64,000 nucleotides of DNA from Nansenia antarctica (GCA_963989245.1 OZ022349.1:7737107-7801106), one strand, 5' to 3'; numbered from the stretch's first letter, positions 1 to 12,817 are shown. A program made the numbers and translations. The notes: generated by a model from the letters alone, not told the origin.

Positions 1-121
1 ATCAAATCAGCAGAGTCAATATGACCTGGTTGTCACGGCTACATGAACAGTCCTGTGCCAGCAGTATGCTCCTACGAGCTGCCCAATCAGAGCTGTTGCC
101 TCACTTATTATTTGACATGAT

Positions 122-735
122 GTATGTCAAGTCAAGTCAGGTTTATTTATATAGCACATTTACAACAAAAACAAGGTGCAATACAGAATACAAAAGAAAA
201 TTTGAAATAAAAGTGCAGAAAAGTGCAATTGTCAGGAGACAGGCTCAACTCAGGTCAAAGGCCAGGGAGAAGAGGTACGTTTTAGCTAAGGTTTAAAAAG
301 CCTCGACGCTCTGGGCAGATCTGACGTGGAGGGGGAGGCTATTCCAGAGCCTAGGGGTTGCCTTTGCGAAGGCTCTATCCCCTCTAGTTTTGAGCTGGGT
401 CCTAGGGACCTCCAGCAGCAGCTGGTCAGCTGACCTTAGGGCTCTGGATGGGGTATGGTGGCGCAGGAGAGCGGCTAGGTACGGAGGTGCCTGCCCGTTT
501 AGTGATTTAAAAACAATCAGAAGTAATTTAAAATCAATGCGGAAGCGGACGGGGAGCTGCATTTTGCACTAGCTGCGGTCGGCAGAGCAGAGACTGGTCG
601 ATGCCAACATACAGGGAGTTGCAGTAATCCAGCCGGGTTGTTATGAAGGCATCTATCACCTTCACTAGGTCCTTCTGCGGAAGATAGGCCCTTGTCTTAG
701 CGAGTCTGAGGTGAAAAAAGCTATTTTTGACCACA
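122..735 (-). mobile_element. LINE 3' fragment (CR1/L2-like, jockey superfamily)
   Basis: Read on the minus strand, 734 to 293 encodes the end of a non-LTR reverse transcriptase in two frames. The first part contains RLDYCNSLYVGI and LVQNA. The second contains LPVRFRIDFK, RALRSADQLLLEVPR, GDRAFA and PRLWNSLP, the typical carboxyl end of CR1/L2-like fish LINEs. The frame changes near 560 and a stretch is missing, so it is dead. Below 290 comes an untranslated region ending in a 'gctatataaataaa' type tail and short TTGAC repeats (about 122-140). The 5' part of the element is absent, as expected for a 5'-truncated LINE insertion. The assignment to this superfamily is secure; the exact clade is not. 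Confidence 0.8.
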
Positions 736-1203
736 GAGCAGACCTGCTTGGTGAATTTGAAGTCACTGTTAAAATGTCACTGCAGTGCAGCACAAAAAAA
801 ACTGTTTTTTGGAGTGGACTTAATGGAGTTTACAGTACTCAAGTTGTATAAGAAAATCAAGGGGGATGGTGGATTTTATCATATGGGGACAATTTTAGCA
901 TCCCCACAGTGTCAGTGACTTCAGTGTCAGTGACTTGATAAAAATTTCATTGCATGTGTGCGTGCCCCCCCCCACCCCCCCCCTCGCCCACAGTATTTTA
1001 CTCAATATGCGCAAAACTTAATGTTGAAATAACAGTAATACCACGTTCATTGATAAAATTACATAAGGGATGGAAAGGGGGGATGGCAGTTTTAGAAGGG
1101 GGATGATTTTGACTGTTTTAACTTCAGGGGGGATGCCATCTCCCCTCATCCCTGGGGAGTGCTGGGGGTATAAAAGGTGTGTGAAGAGATGACGTTCCAG
1201 TAC

Positions 1204-2631
1204 CTGACACCCCAGGGCGGCCCTGAGGAAGCTGAGCACGGAGTGAGAGATGGGCGCCGCCCCCGTCACCATGAACCTCACACGGCCCCCCAGAGACTCC
1301 TATGGAGGAAGGAGAACCACAGCCGGTCTTAAACTTTCTATTCCATAGCATCATCCCACATTTACATCCATCAAGCCAATAAATAACCTTCAGTCACATT
1401 TAACATCAGGTCACCCCTATACTACCTGTGTAGCAAGTCTGTAATAACTCTAGTAACAACATCGTACTCACATGCTTTTACATAGTCGATGTTCTTGTGT
1501 TTAGTGTTATTACATAAGTGGAATTTGGACAGTAAACAGTGTAATACCTGAACTTTGTGGAAGATGAGCTTGTCCCATATGCTGTTGTTTCTGATGACGC
1601 CCTCCTTCACCTCGGCGTACTTCCTCTCAACGGCAAAGTTGAGCAGCCATTTCTTGAAAGGGGTCTGGGCTCCACTCTGAACCTATGGGAAGAAACAGAG
1701 ATGCAAAAGTTGCAATATATCTATAACTTCTGCAAACTGTCAGCAGTGCATAGTACACCCCTGTGAACCTGTGAATACATTTTACCCCAAGTGATCACCA
1801 TTGAAGGGGGGAGGAGGTCCTTGACATGGCCCCTGTGAATTTATGTTGCAATCAATGACTTGGTATTTGACTTCTGTGGTAACTGTCAAGGAGGTGGAGG
1901 CAATTGGCACAGAATTCAAAGAACTCCATGGCAGCTACATTACACATAACCAACACAGTCTCACTTAAATAGTGCATGTACTGTAGAGAATGTCACACAC
2001 TGGGTAATGCACATACCGTACATACTGTGCATTATATGTACATCATTATGAGATGGTAAAACATAATGCAATCATGTGCTAAGAGTGTGTTATAACTGTA
2101 AGATAATAAGTGTTGCTTTAATTCCTTGCTAAGACCACATACTGTACAGGTCACAGATTTCCAGAGCCCTCCTGCATGGGCCAATGATTCCAACTGAAAC
2201 ATACTCACTTTGTCATAGACACGGTTAAGAAGACGAGGCACACAAGGGAAAATGGTAGGCCTCAGGGTCTTCATATCATCTGGGAGTAGTTTGATATCAC
2301 CCTGGAAGAACCCCACCCTTCCCCCGGAGCTGTACAACACTGTCTGTGAAGAAAAGAACAGTCCGGAGTCAAATGTCTTGTACTAGTAGGAATAAGCATT
2401 GTAAAAAAGATGTGGTTGAGTGAAGGTCAAACATCTTACCACTGCCTGACTAACTACAAAGTCTCACCTGCACAACCCTTTCAAACATGTGTGCCAACGG
2501 CAGGAAGGAGATGCTCACGTCCTCAGTGTTAGGAGCCCCAGAGTTCTGTGGAGGGAGAAATTAGTCACATGGTCACAGGTTAGTCATAGGTTATCAATAC
2601 TCATTCTCTCTTTCTGTTTGGGTCAAAACGC

Positions 2632-2677
<46 letters not shown>

Positions 2678-2787
2678 ACACACACACACACACACACACG
2701 TCATGCATACCTCAAAGCTCTTCACCACAGCTGCTGCATCAGAGACCACATTCTCATGAGTCAGCATTGCTCCCTTAGGATCACCTG

Positions 2788-2839
<52 letters not shown>

Positions 2840-2856
2840 ACACACAAACACACGCA

Positions 2857-2921
<65 letters not shown>

Positions 2922-5900
2922 TACAGCATGTAACAAACACACATCCAAATATAAGACACGTAAATATAAAGTGGTAACAGGAAATGTGGCCAACTCACCT
3001 GTGGTTCCACTGGTAAAGCATATGATACTCAGGTCCTCTGGCTTTGGTGGCTGATAGGGAAGCATAGTGTTTTTATTAAATGCAACTAACGTGTACTGTT
3101 AATGCGACTGAATAATTGTTATTTATTGATATCGTTGTTTTCGTATTGACTAATGAATGTCAATACAAACTTTTTTATTTTTTTTACATACCACTGGCTT
3201 TTGTAGGTTGTCTTTCCCCAGATCCTGAAAATCAACATGTTGGTGGTTTATGTTTTACTGTAAGTGGTTTATGTAGGTTACTTGTAGGGCACGATCTAAA
3301 AGAGTTTCATCCATGAAACACCAACACATCCATACCTCTGACTGTCCCTTTGGACCCAATAGGCTACTTCCCAGAATTGATTTTCTGATTTACAGTACCT
3401 AAGCAGACATTTTTACGACACCTGCACTTTCGTTATCACTATGTCAAGGCAGGTCCACATGAAGAGGACGTGAGAGAGAGGCAGGATAGCCAGATAAAAT
3501 AAATATTGAAGTTTGTCCTTGTCCCAAAGACTTTCCAGATAACGAACCAAGTGATATTAGTGATTTTGTAATTTGGGGGAGCTATCCCTTTAAGCCTTAC
3601 ACCTAACCCTAACTTTAACCAATCAGAAACATATACCTAACCCTAACCAATCACCCACTTAACCCAGCATGTGACGGCCATGGACATTGGTAAAACATGT
3701 TTACATCACGTCAGGCCTTACCAAATGTACTCAGTTACAGTATGCTGGCCTGCTTCTATGTTTGGTGCAACATTTATAGACTTCCTGTCACCAAACAGAA
3801 CATGTATGTTCAATGGCCATGTATAAAAGTGAATACAGTGGAGAGACACAACTAATGCCGTCAAACCATCAGACCATATCAATAGGCAAGCTCTGTCATG
3901 GCAGTTCTGTGATGGTTATTTTATCATTGTTGCTTGGCTTTCGATACGTTTGACCAAAGTCCCCAAAAAATGCTTTCAAGCGATCGAGAAAAACTATAAC
4001 GTAATATGATTTGGTATAGTATAATAAAGTGTGATATAATATTATATGAACAGCAGTTTCAACTCATTCTTCTATGGTGTACATACCTCCACTTCCTTCA
4101 GAGAGAGAATGGCCACTCCACACTTGGCTCCCCGTGAGGTCAGCTCAGGGTCAAAGGCGTCCATGAGGATGATGGTCTTGAGCACAGGAGTGGCGCCCTT
4201 CTCACAGTTCCCCAGCAACGTCTCGGCTTTGCTCTGTTTGTCACACAGCACTGTGGAGATGTCCGCTGCAACCACACATCAGACCAAATATCACTACTTG
4301 TGGTAATAAGGACAGCTGTAGTTGTAGTTATGGTAGAAGTATTTGTAATAGAGTTATTAGTAGTCGTAGTAGTTATTGTTGTGTCCATTGTTTTGGAAAA
4401 CGTGATAGAAGTTTTCAAAATAGCTGACAGACTTTATTTATATATATATAAATATATATTTATATTTGCACTTCTGGTTAGATGCTAAACTACATTTCGC
4501 TGTCTGGTACATGTACCCTGCAATGACAATAAAGTTGAATCTAATCTAATCTAATCTAATCTTAAAGCCAATGCTCAACCTCAACAAAAAAATGTGTGAA
4601 GCAATTCTCGAGACCAAAACGATATTGTTCGGTGCTTCATACAGTATTTCCCAACAAATGTCTTTCTCTGATTGCAATACGGCTGTGGTGGTAGGACATG
4701 GGGTAACAGCCATTGCTGCAGGAGGTTAGTGGTTGTAATATCTATCAATAGCAAAGGGAGAGAGCAGCAGTCGGGGGAGGGTGGAGTGAGAGAGTGAATG
4801 AGGTGAAAGAGGAAAAAGATTAGACCAGGAGAAAACTTGATGTACTGTCGAGCCTTGGGGAACGCCAAGGTGTTGGGCCTGAACCTGGCCTCATCATTAT
4901 CACCGTTAATGAGCTGCACTAAGTGTTGTGGTAGGGTATAGAAAGGCCCAATTACCTCTGTTAATAATGTACACCAGAGCTTCAGGACCCAGTGTGTCGT
5001 ACAGAGGCACAGCCACCATGGAATACGTGTAGCAGGCCTGCTCCCCGATAATCCACTGAGGACCACCAAAAGACAACACAGCTATTATTAGCAATATTAC
5101 ATAATACTATTCTTACAATATTATACAAAATCCAATATTAACGCTACATCAATGAACCCTAACTCATGAGAAAATGATCAGATTCACATTAATCAAGTGA
5201 CAAACTTGATTTTCATTTGAATTTGATGATGCAATAGTGATTTTGGTACTACAAACCGGATCGATGCCGCAGTGAAATATGATATTGTCTCACCTCCGGT
5301 CTGTTCTGGGCAAAGATACCGATAAACGTGTCTGCGGTGGGCTTCAGCCCCCTGTGAAGCAGCCCTGACCCTAGGTGCTCCGCCCGGTCAGACACCTTCA
5401 GGAAGAAGGAACAGGTCAAAGGTCAAAGGTCATTCTGCATTCAGACATTCTATAGAACATTCAGTTGTCATTATTCATCACCTAGTAGAGTACAGTAAAG
5501 TTAAACCATAGATATGTATCATAGGCCCCTGTGTTAACGTTGTACCTGTTTGTATTTCAGCCACTGGTAGGGTTGGCCTAGTTTCCGGTAGCCCAGACAG
5601 GGTCCATTGCCTGGTAGAAGACATAGAACAACAGTGAACAAATACTGTCACAGAGCAGTTTACACGTTTAATGTAAGTACGTAAGTACAGTACCGTGAAT
5701 GGGAAAGAGTGTCCAAACTTTTGACTGGTACTGTTCTTGTACATAAAACATATATACTGTATACGGTAATATGGCACAAGATTGTGTAATAGCATAGACT
5801 CTGAGATGTATGCACTGTTCATTGGGGTTTTTGCAGAAGCAAAATGGAGGCCTATATGGGTGTCAATCCATTCATTACAAAAGCAGCCCACAGATCCAGT

Positions 5901-6467
5901 TTAATGAGTGAAAAGACCTATTAGTCCTTGTCAGTGAGACAGAGAGTTACCACTTAACTTTACCTGTGAGTAAAGAAAAATGTTAGATCTTTGCACTCGA
6001 TCAAATTTCAGGACCCTCCTTTCATGACTTTTCCTAGATATGTGCGTTCTACCACCCAGTATCCTTACATTTTCAAAATCACATCAGGATAAGCTAATAT
6101 AAAGCTATTTTGCAGTTGTTCTGTGTAGGAAGCAGGCTAATTTACAAGCGGCCAACTAGTGGTCGTTGTGTGTAAATAGCAGCTTAGCATTGTAAAGAGG
6201 CGGCCCTTTTAGTAGGTGAAAAAGGCACGGCTGTTCTAGTGTTAACTAAGGAGCTGGTGATCACCTGACACCTGACACCCCCTCTGGAAGACCTCATACA
6301 TGGTCCTGGCGTCGTCATGGTAATATGACATCAGGTTGTCGTCTTGCATCAGAGCGCTCTTCCTCGCTCCATCCTAAACATGAGGGCAGCAAAGACGTTA
6401 TACAATGTCGTCGTCCCCCCTCAACCCCATTCCTGGTGAATTCCATTCCAGGAAGAACATATATCCA

Positions 6468-6500
<33 letters not shown>

Positions 6501-6501
6501 G

Positions 6502-6532
<31 letters not shown>

Positions 6533-6533
6533 G

Positions 6534-6566
<33 letters not shown>

Positions 6567-7152
6567 GTCTCTCTCTCTCTGTGTCTCTCTCTCTGTCTCT
6601 CTCTCTCTCTCTGTCTCTCTCTCTCTCCCTCTCTCTGTCTCTCTGTCTCTCCCTCTCTCTCCCTCTCTCTGTCTCTCTCTCTGTCTCTTTCTCTGTCTCT
6701 TTCTCTGTCTCTCTCTCTCTCCCTCTCTCTGTCTCTCTCTCTCTCTCTCCCATCTTTCTCTTTCTGTCTTACTCATTATTCTGTCCTCTTCAGTTTCACA
6801 TTCTGCATTCGTATTGTTACTTGACTCCTCGAGCATGTACATTCAGTAAATGCACCAACCATAGGTCCACATGCAGACACAAAACATGTTAGAAGTACAC
6901 ATACAACGTTCTTGAATACGGCAGGTTATTTGATCACATCCCTGGCACACTGGTCATTGGCAGAGTTAGTATGTATGAAGGACAGCAGGCCCTCACCTTG
7001 ACCCCCACGGTCTGGCAGTCCAGGTCCAGAGCCAAGCGCATGGGCTTAGGCCTGCTGCTGATGTAGAACAGGGCCGCGGCGCCCAGCGCAAACAGGGAGA
7101 AAACGACTGGAGTGGGCAGTGGGGAGAACAGCAGCTGGAAGAGGAACTCCAT
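1204..7152 (-). CDS. acsl5: acyl-CoA synthetase long-chain family member 5, partial (5' 13 coding exons)
   Basis: ACSL enzymes activate long-chain fatty acids to acyl-CoA with ATP, at the ER and mitochondrial outer membrane. Coding exons in gene order: 7152-6997, 6373-6265, 5610-5546, 5395-5294, 5055-4956, 4265-4087, 3224-3192, 3050-2999, 2784-2711, 2545-2468, 2343-2209, 1682-1548, 1299-1204. Every junction is GT-AG and phases join without a break (1314 nt, 438 codons). The start MEFLFQLLFSPLPTP, followed by a membrane anchor at residues about 14-34, matches ACSL5 rather than ACSL1 or ACSL6 as I recall them. The AMP-binding signature FTSGTTGDPKGAM lies near residues 260-272 and is split between two exons; NRPEWIIGEQACYTYSMVAV is also diagnostic. 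Family length is about 683 residues, so roughly 245 residues lie left of position 1. Divergent from gucy2g. Introns carry LINE and Tc1 remnants and long CA tracts, but no exon is broken. Confidence 0.95.
2634..2923. repeat. Two long (CA)n microsatellites flanking an acsl5 exon
   Basis: CA dinucleotide runs occupy 2634-2699 and 2791-2923, with a few CG, CT or CATA interruptions. The 74-nt acsl5 exon at 2711-2784 sits between them. In the sense of the gene (minus strand) they read (TG)n, and the upstream one runs to within a few bases of the exon's splice acceptor. Confidence 0.97.
4440..4562 (+). mobile_element. LINE 3' tail with (TCTAA)n end
   Basis: The segment ends 'caatgacaataaagttgaa' followed by repeats of ATCTA, after a 'cttctggttagatgctaaac' block. 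The same tail recurs at 25075-25150 on plus and 7985-8100 on minus, with a diverged form near 57930-57976. That marks a dispersed non-LTR element family, here present only as its 3' end inside an acsl5 intron. Confidence 0.7.
5688..5733. mobile_element. Tc1-type terminal inverted repeat remnant
   Basis: A 46-bp near-palindrome begins CAGTACC and ends 'ttttgactggtactg', the terminal repeat found in full in the element at 60844-61281. It appears to be two terminal repeats left after internal deletion, in an acsl5 intron. Confidence 0.6.
6464..6755. repeat. (CT)n microsatellite with GT interruptions
   Basis: About 290 bp of CTCTCT broken by regular 'ctgt' and 'ccct' units, lying between the first two acsl5 coding exons. 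The open frames across it, giving Ser-Leu or Arg-Glu repeats, are by-products of the repeat and not genes. Confidence 0.97.
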
Positions 7153-7362
7153 GGTCTGCAGTCTTCAGAACTAACGGAGAGAGAGAGAGGCAGTGCTGTG
7201 AACACATCTTGATGTGACTATCATGATTTTATCACTGTTGTGTATCTGAGATACAGTATTCCATCACAGGATCCTTCTAACGACCATATTTTTGGACAAT
7301 TCTGCCAATTCAGCGTTTGTCTCTAGCAACTTTCAATGTGATTGTTTCTCTTTGACCCAGTA

Positions 7363-7365
<3 letters not shown>

Positions 7366-7410
<45 letters not shown>
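7366..7410. repeat. (GT)n microsatellite
   Basis: A simple GT dinucleotide run upstream of the acsl5 start codon. The surrounding 7153-7980 holds no other element I recognise; the 5' untranslated exons and promoter of acsl5 should lie in this direction but cannot be placed from sequence alone. Confidence 0.95.
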
Positions 7411-7415
<5 letters not shown>

Positions 7416-7984
7416 TTTGTTTTATTTTTGTATTGTATAGCATTGAGGGTTGACTTAACATAGTGTTCGCTACAGGGGTAGAATATCTACTGTATTCTAC
7501 ATCAAATCAAAACTACTGTAACTATGTTTCAGTAAGAGGGTAAACTCTTAAGCAGACATTCATCTCACCAGGCTACCTTTCACATTGGTTAAAAACAGCA
7601 GAGTGAAAAGGGACTTCTTGGACATTTGGCTGTGTAACTATACAGTCTCAAAGTGTGAGGAGCTTTGAAATGATACGCCTTTGCCTGCAGAAGGAATAGT
7701 GATACACCTAGTGATAGACAAGACTTCCGCAGTCCAAAGTCAGAACTTCAAGGACACAGAGGAGAGGCCTCTTCAGTGATACAGTTGATAACACCATTGA
7801 CAGAATCTTCAGCTTTGGGTAGATAACCTACAAAAACCTTCGATTTCCACTTTAAAACTCTGAAATGCTCTAAATAGATTAATTTATTTTAATTTATAAT
7901 AACTGACAATCAATCAATGAATCAATGAATCAATGTAGCAATCGAAATAGTGTATGGACATTAACGTTATCTACGTTCCAGATA

Positions 7985-8420
7985 GTTCCAGATTAGATTA
8001 GATTAAATTAGATTCAACTTTATTGTCATTGACCGAGTGCAAGTACAAAGACACCGAAACGCAGTTCGGCATCTAATCAGATGTGAAGTGTCCAGTGCAG
8101 AGTGCAAAAGCTATAAATGTCTGGACAGTGCATGGTGGTACAGAATACGGTATTACAGTGTACAGAGTATAAGTACATTTATTTAAAGTCGGTATACGTG
8201 CAATGAATATAAATCTAAAAAGTCCATATATGAGCATGAATATCAATATGATATGTACAGTAAAGGTATATGTACAGTATCATATGTACAGAACAAGGCC
8301 AATGGATATCAATATGTAAGTATTATCAATCAATAAGTCTAATCAATAAGTATGTACAGTTAGGGTATTATGTGCACAGTGCAAAACAGCAGTGGTGCAA
8401 AATGAATCTGTAGACGCTAA
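7985..8420 (-). mobile_element. LINE 3' end, minus orientation, (TTAGA)n tail
   Basis: It starts with 'gattagattagattaaatta' and 'caactttattgtcattgac', the reverse complement of the tail family at 4440-4562. An A/T-rich stretch with many 'tatgtacagt' repeats follows, probably the 3' untranslated region. No reverse-transcriptase frame is left. Confidence 0.65.
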
Positions 8421-8742
8421 ACTTCAGAGAAATGATCAGATGCTAACATCTCACATTATTATCGACTTAGCCTGTTGTTAGTTGACTAAATGACATAACC
8501 ATGTCAGTATAGTTGAGGCACAAGGCATGGCATAGGAATAGCTATGGTATATGGTAGCTATGCATATATATGGTATATGGTATGGTATGGTAGCTATGTG
8601 TATATGTATGCTATGTATATATAGTAGCTGGTACAACCCTGCCTTACCTGTCAGTCTACCAGGCTTTGGTGTCTTGGTCGTCCTCTCCGCAGTCAGCCTG
8701 GTCCGTGTGTGTCCGTCGATGACAGGTGTGTGTCAGTGAGTG

Positions 8743-8928
<186 letters not shown>

Positions 8929-9134
8929 TGTGTGTAGGGCAAAGCCTAACTAATCTCCAGGTGTGCTCTGTGACACAGGAAAGTGTAGAGGACTAAATGA
9001 CTACAGGTCCCATAAAACAGGCTGGGTAACCTTTGAACCTTGGTCACTATCTCTGACACTGATAAAGACAATGAGCGTAGGTGTCAACATTAGCCAGAGC
9101 CATTCCAACAGAACAGAAAGTATTATATTGATTA

Positions 9135-9285
9135 TAATATAATCCCACCTCTTCAAGTTTGCCTTCACCAGTTAACCCTCCCCCCTCCCCTTCCCATGTG
9201 TCCCCAGCACTACCTTAACCTTTTCTGTGTCTTTTTATTATTACTACTCGATCTTTTCAGTTTGTAAAGTGTCTTTGAGTGTGTG
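9135..9285 (+). mobile_element. LINE 3' fragment
   Basis: The segment 'cccacctcttcaagtttgcc' onward is matched in reverse complement by 43170-43270 within gucy2g intron 17. It resembles the last residues and start of the 3' untranslated region of CR1/L2-like LINEs. Only the end is present. Confidence 0.55.
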
Positions 9286-9534
9286 ACGGCTATGAGTAGC
9301 CTGGTTGTCTGTGTCTGTGTGTTGAGATGAGTCCAGTCCAGGGATCCACCCCCCCCCACCCCCGTGATAATTGCCAATCAACTCCAGCAGTGGCCAATCA
9401 ACTCCAGCCAATCAACTCCAGCCGATCAACTCCAAACCAGCCAATCATCAGAGGCCACACCATTGAAAAGACACTGAAAGAAAAGCAGCAGCAGCACACA
9501 GTTCCCACCATTTTTGTTTGTACTCCATAGCGGT

Positions 9535-9645
9535 GGATACTTTGTTAGAGGATACTTTGTTAGAGGATACTTTGTTAGAGGATACTTTGTTAGAGGATAC
9601 TTTGTTAGAGGATACTTTGTTAGAGGATACTTTGTTAGAAGATTG
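9535..9645 (+). repeat. 15-bp tandem repeat, 7 copies
   Basis: The unit 'gatactttgttagag' is repeated about seven times with almost no divergence. It stays open in frame and would encode repeats of DTLLE directly before the Myb-like LKADYKKIKDHN segment, so it looks like a local expansion inside the Harbinger Myb-like exon. Confidence 0.95.
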
Positions 9646-10242
9646 GACGAAACTCAAAGCGGATTACAAGAAAATCAAGGACCACAACAGCCGCAGTGGA
9701 GTTGAACCACGAACCTCGCGTTGGTACGACGATATATAGATGCGGTGATCGGCCTCCGACCGAGTCACGGGAGCACAGAAACGCCGGGGTCGAGGGGCTC
9801 GGCAGTGTCGTTGCTGGAGGCCACCATGGCCGATACTATCCAGGAGGAGCAAGGTATGATATGATACAATAGACGTATGATACCAATCAGTGGAGCCCCT
9901 AGACTTTTGGGGGCCCTAAGCAAACAACATCATGGAGGCCCCTGGTAAGGGTCTTAGGCGGGTGACGATGTGGACATTTTTAAATTTATTTATTTCCCTG
10001 ACACTAAAATATAATACGGTTTTACGAAGTTCGCGCATATGCGCGCGCTCGTGTGTGTAAGTAAAAAAACAGTCTGAAACAAAGGAATTCATTATAAATG
10101 TCATAATGTATTAATTAACAGTCACACACGTCCGAGTATTTGATCAACAAAGGAGCCATGTGTAGTAACATCAAATTGGAGCAATATAAATAATGAAATA
10201 TCAACTCACAATGGTGCTTATTAGAACTCTTAACACACTTAC

Positions 10243-10918
10243 TGTCACGCCCTCTAACTCTAGGTAGTGGGCAGTGTCTCTCTCTCTCTCTCTCCCTCTC
10301 TTTTTCCCTCTCTCTCTCTCCCTCTCTCTCTCTCTCCCTCTAATTGGCAGGAGTGGCTTCAGGTGTGTGTTTTGTCCGGCTGTTCACTATTGCCTCATCG
10401 TTAGCCCTGCATAAAGACCCGTTCCAGCCTTCACTTTGCCAGATCGTAGCTTCAGCTTACCGTAAAGATATGTTTCCAGCTCCCCTACCTATTTACTACC
10501 CTGCCTGTACCTGCCTCCTACTTACCCCTGTTTTGCCTTTACCCCCCAGTACCCCTACCGGACTCCTGCTACCTGCCTGCCTGCCTGCCCTACCTGCCCT
10601 CTTGCCTGCCTGCCCTGCCTGCCTGTCCTACCTGCCCTCTTGCCTGCCTGCCCTACCGGCATGACCCCTGCCTAACGACTACTCTTCCTGCCTAAGCCCC
10701 TGCCTGCCTGCCGACTACCCCCTCCTGCCTAACCCCCCTGCCTGCCGACAACCCCTCCTGCCTATACCCCCTGCCTGCCTGCTGACTACGCCCACCTGCC
10801 TGACCCCCTCTTGCCCTACGACCATTCTCTGCCTACTCCCTAAAATAAATCATACTTTATTTTACTTTAACCTGTCTCTGTCTGTGTCTGCGCTTGGGTT
10901 CCCTATCTGACCGTAACA
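10243..10918. mobile_element. Solo LTR, 676 bp, nested in the hAT element
   Basis: The segment starts TGTCACGC and ends CCGTAACA, the TG...CA ends of an LTR. It is flanked by the exact 5-bp duplication CTTAC (10238-10242 and 10919-10923). Inside are CT-rich stretches, many CCTGCC repeats, a 'gcataaaga' TATA-like site near 10410 and an 'aaaataaat' polyadenylation-like signal near 10842-10850. No internal retroelement sequence is attached, so recombination between two LTRs is the likely origin. The CACG...CGTAACA ends fit Ty3/Gypsy LTRs of fish, but the family is not proven. Confidence 0.8.
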
Positions 10919-11502
10919 CTTACATTCTGAAACGGCTGGTGTTTTCACATTCTGAAACAGCAACATTAATATGTAATATCAAACAGAGCAAGAACAATAA
11001 ATAAATAAACAAATAAATCAATAAACAAGTATATTCTGAAACCGCTGGTGTTCTTATTTACATTTTACATGACTCCACTGGGTCTGTCTGTCTGTCTGCC
11101 TGCCTGCTTGCCTGCCTGCTTGTCTGTCTGTCTGCCTGCCTAAGACAAAGACATCTTACTTATTTTGCACTCTGCCTCTTATTTACATTTTTGCACTCTG
11201 CAGCTTCTATCCACTTACCACTATCCTGGTGTCGTTTTTCATTGTCTTCTCGTTTCTTTTTTCTTTTTTGGTGACCAGAAATGTGCGATCGATTCATGAT
11301 TGCTGCTGACAGTTGAGAGGCAGCTAGAAGGGGGCGGGGCTAGAAGTCCATTTCAAGCTAGAAGGGGGCGGGGCCCCACTAGGGGGTTTTTGGGGCAGCG
11401 GCGTGGATACTGCCAATTCATAGCTTTCATGTGACGTCACAGCATAGTGGAAACGCCCACCTGACGGGCAAAAGGCACTTTTTGCGGGCAAAACCCACTT
11501 TT

Positions 11503-12010
11503 TGCGGGTTAATAACTTTGATTTCCCGTGGGTTAGGAAAATAATTCCAACGTGTCCGGATAGAGTAGAAGACAGGGAATCCAACACTATTTGAATGGAG
11601 TCGATCCTCCACTCCTATCACCGTGGACACAGCAAGGAGCGAATTCCCGGATATAAATATTCCCTCGCCTCGCTGACAGCGGGAGTTGGGAGTTTCGTCC
11701 AGCAGCCGGTGAACGCCCGGTTGATCGAGTTTCATATTAAAAGTATATCTTCTCGGGGTGTCAGCGCGGTGGTTAAGGGCTCAAAATGACCGTATACTGA
11801 TGGTGAATTTAGCAATAATAGTCTTATGTTTGTACCACCTCCATAACCGGTTCTATTCACGGGAAAAGCCGGTCAAGGAGGCACCCTTTGCAGGTCAATA
11901 ACTTTGATTCTCCGGGGGTTAGGAAAATAATTCATCGTGTCCGGATAGAGTAGAAGACAGGGAATCCAACACTATTTGAATGGTGTCAATCCTCCACTCC
12001 TATCACCGTC
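11503..12010 (+). repeat. Direct repeat of about 115 bp, two copies
   Basis: The block from about 11503 ('taataactttgattt') to 11625 recurs at 11893-12010 with small differences; both include 'gtccggatagagtagaagac' and 'ccaacactatttgaatgg'. It is internal to the hAT element and suggests an old segmental duplication in it. Confidence 0.85.
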
Positions 12011-12285
12011 GTGTATCTTGATAGTTCTTCATGAGTGAGGTGGTCTAAATAGTAGGCAGCCATGTTGAGCGATGTTGCTATGATACTTTTTGCCCGTCAG
12101 GTTGGTGGTTGCTAGGGAAGAAACCACGTGACTGAAAGCTATGAATAGTGGTTACGGATAGATATGGATGTCCGTGGTGTTATAGATCATATAATAACGC
12201 CGTAATTGCAGGGAATACTTTACCAAACTAGCTATTTCACAATGAAAAGTAGTTAAACTCTTAACTACCCTCATATTGTTTAGCT

Positions 12286-12420
12286 TGTCAAACTAAAACT
12301 GTCCTTGGATGAATGTATTCGCAGCGCGAGCGCAGCGCGAGCAGACTCAGAGCGACTGAACGCTGAATGCCATGATTTCCATTGAAAATACATTCATCCA
12401 AGGACAGTTTTAGTTTGACA
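12286..12420. repeat. 135-bp hairpin with perfect 34-bp arms
   Basis: The arms at 12286-12319 and 12387-12420 are exact reverse complements over 34 bp, separated by a 67-bp loop that contains a 'gcgcagcgcgagc' repeat. It lies near the right end of the hAT element and may be a small MITE or a subterminal palindrome. Confidence 0.9.
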
Positions 12421-12817
12421 AAAAGGCCCTTTTTGTTTGGTGGCCCCAAGCAATTGCCTTGGTTGCCTCTATGGACGGGGCGCCTCTGATACCAATCTAC
12501 TACTAACTAGCTACTATCTTAACTGTATTTGTTGTAGCTGCTAGCTAGCTAACAACAGCAGCCATTGTTTTTCAACGTTCTAGCTGCTAGCGAGCTAACA
12601 ACAGCAGCCATTGTTTGTCAAGTCTTTGTTTGGCTAGCAGCTCGTCTTAACTCTATTTGTCCTGCTTAACGGGATGTTTTATTAATCAGTGTTGATATAA
12701 TGTGCTTTTCAGAGGACACACAGATGGAGACGGATGACGAGTGCATCCCTCCGTGTACCTCCACCCCCAGCCCCAGGCCCAGCACCCCCTGTCCTGTGAC
12801 CCCCAATCGCTCAGGTA

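Larger units (their letters stand above)
9888..12488. mobile_element. hAT-type DNA transposon, non-autonomous, 2.6 kb
   Basis: The ends are CAGTGGAGCCCC and, in reverse complement, CAGAGGCGCCCC, the CAGNGG form of hAT termini. The element is bounded by a perfect 8-bp target-site duplication ATACCAAT at 9880-9887 and 12489-12496. No hAT transposase frame remains inside. The interior holds a solo LTR (10243-10918), GC-rich sequence around 11320-11400, two diverged copies of a segment of about 115 bp, and a 135-bp hairpin. It lies in the intron of the Harbinger Myb-like gene, so it entered after that element. Confidence 0.85.
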
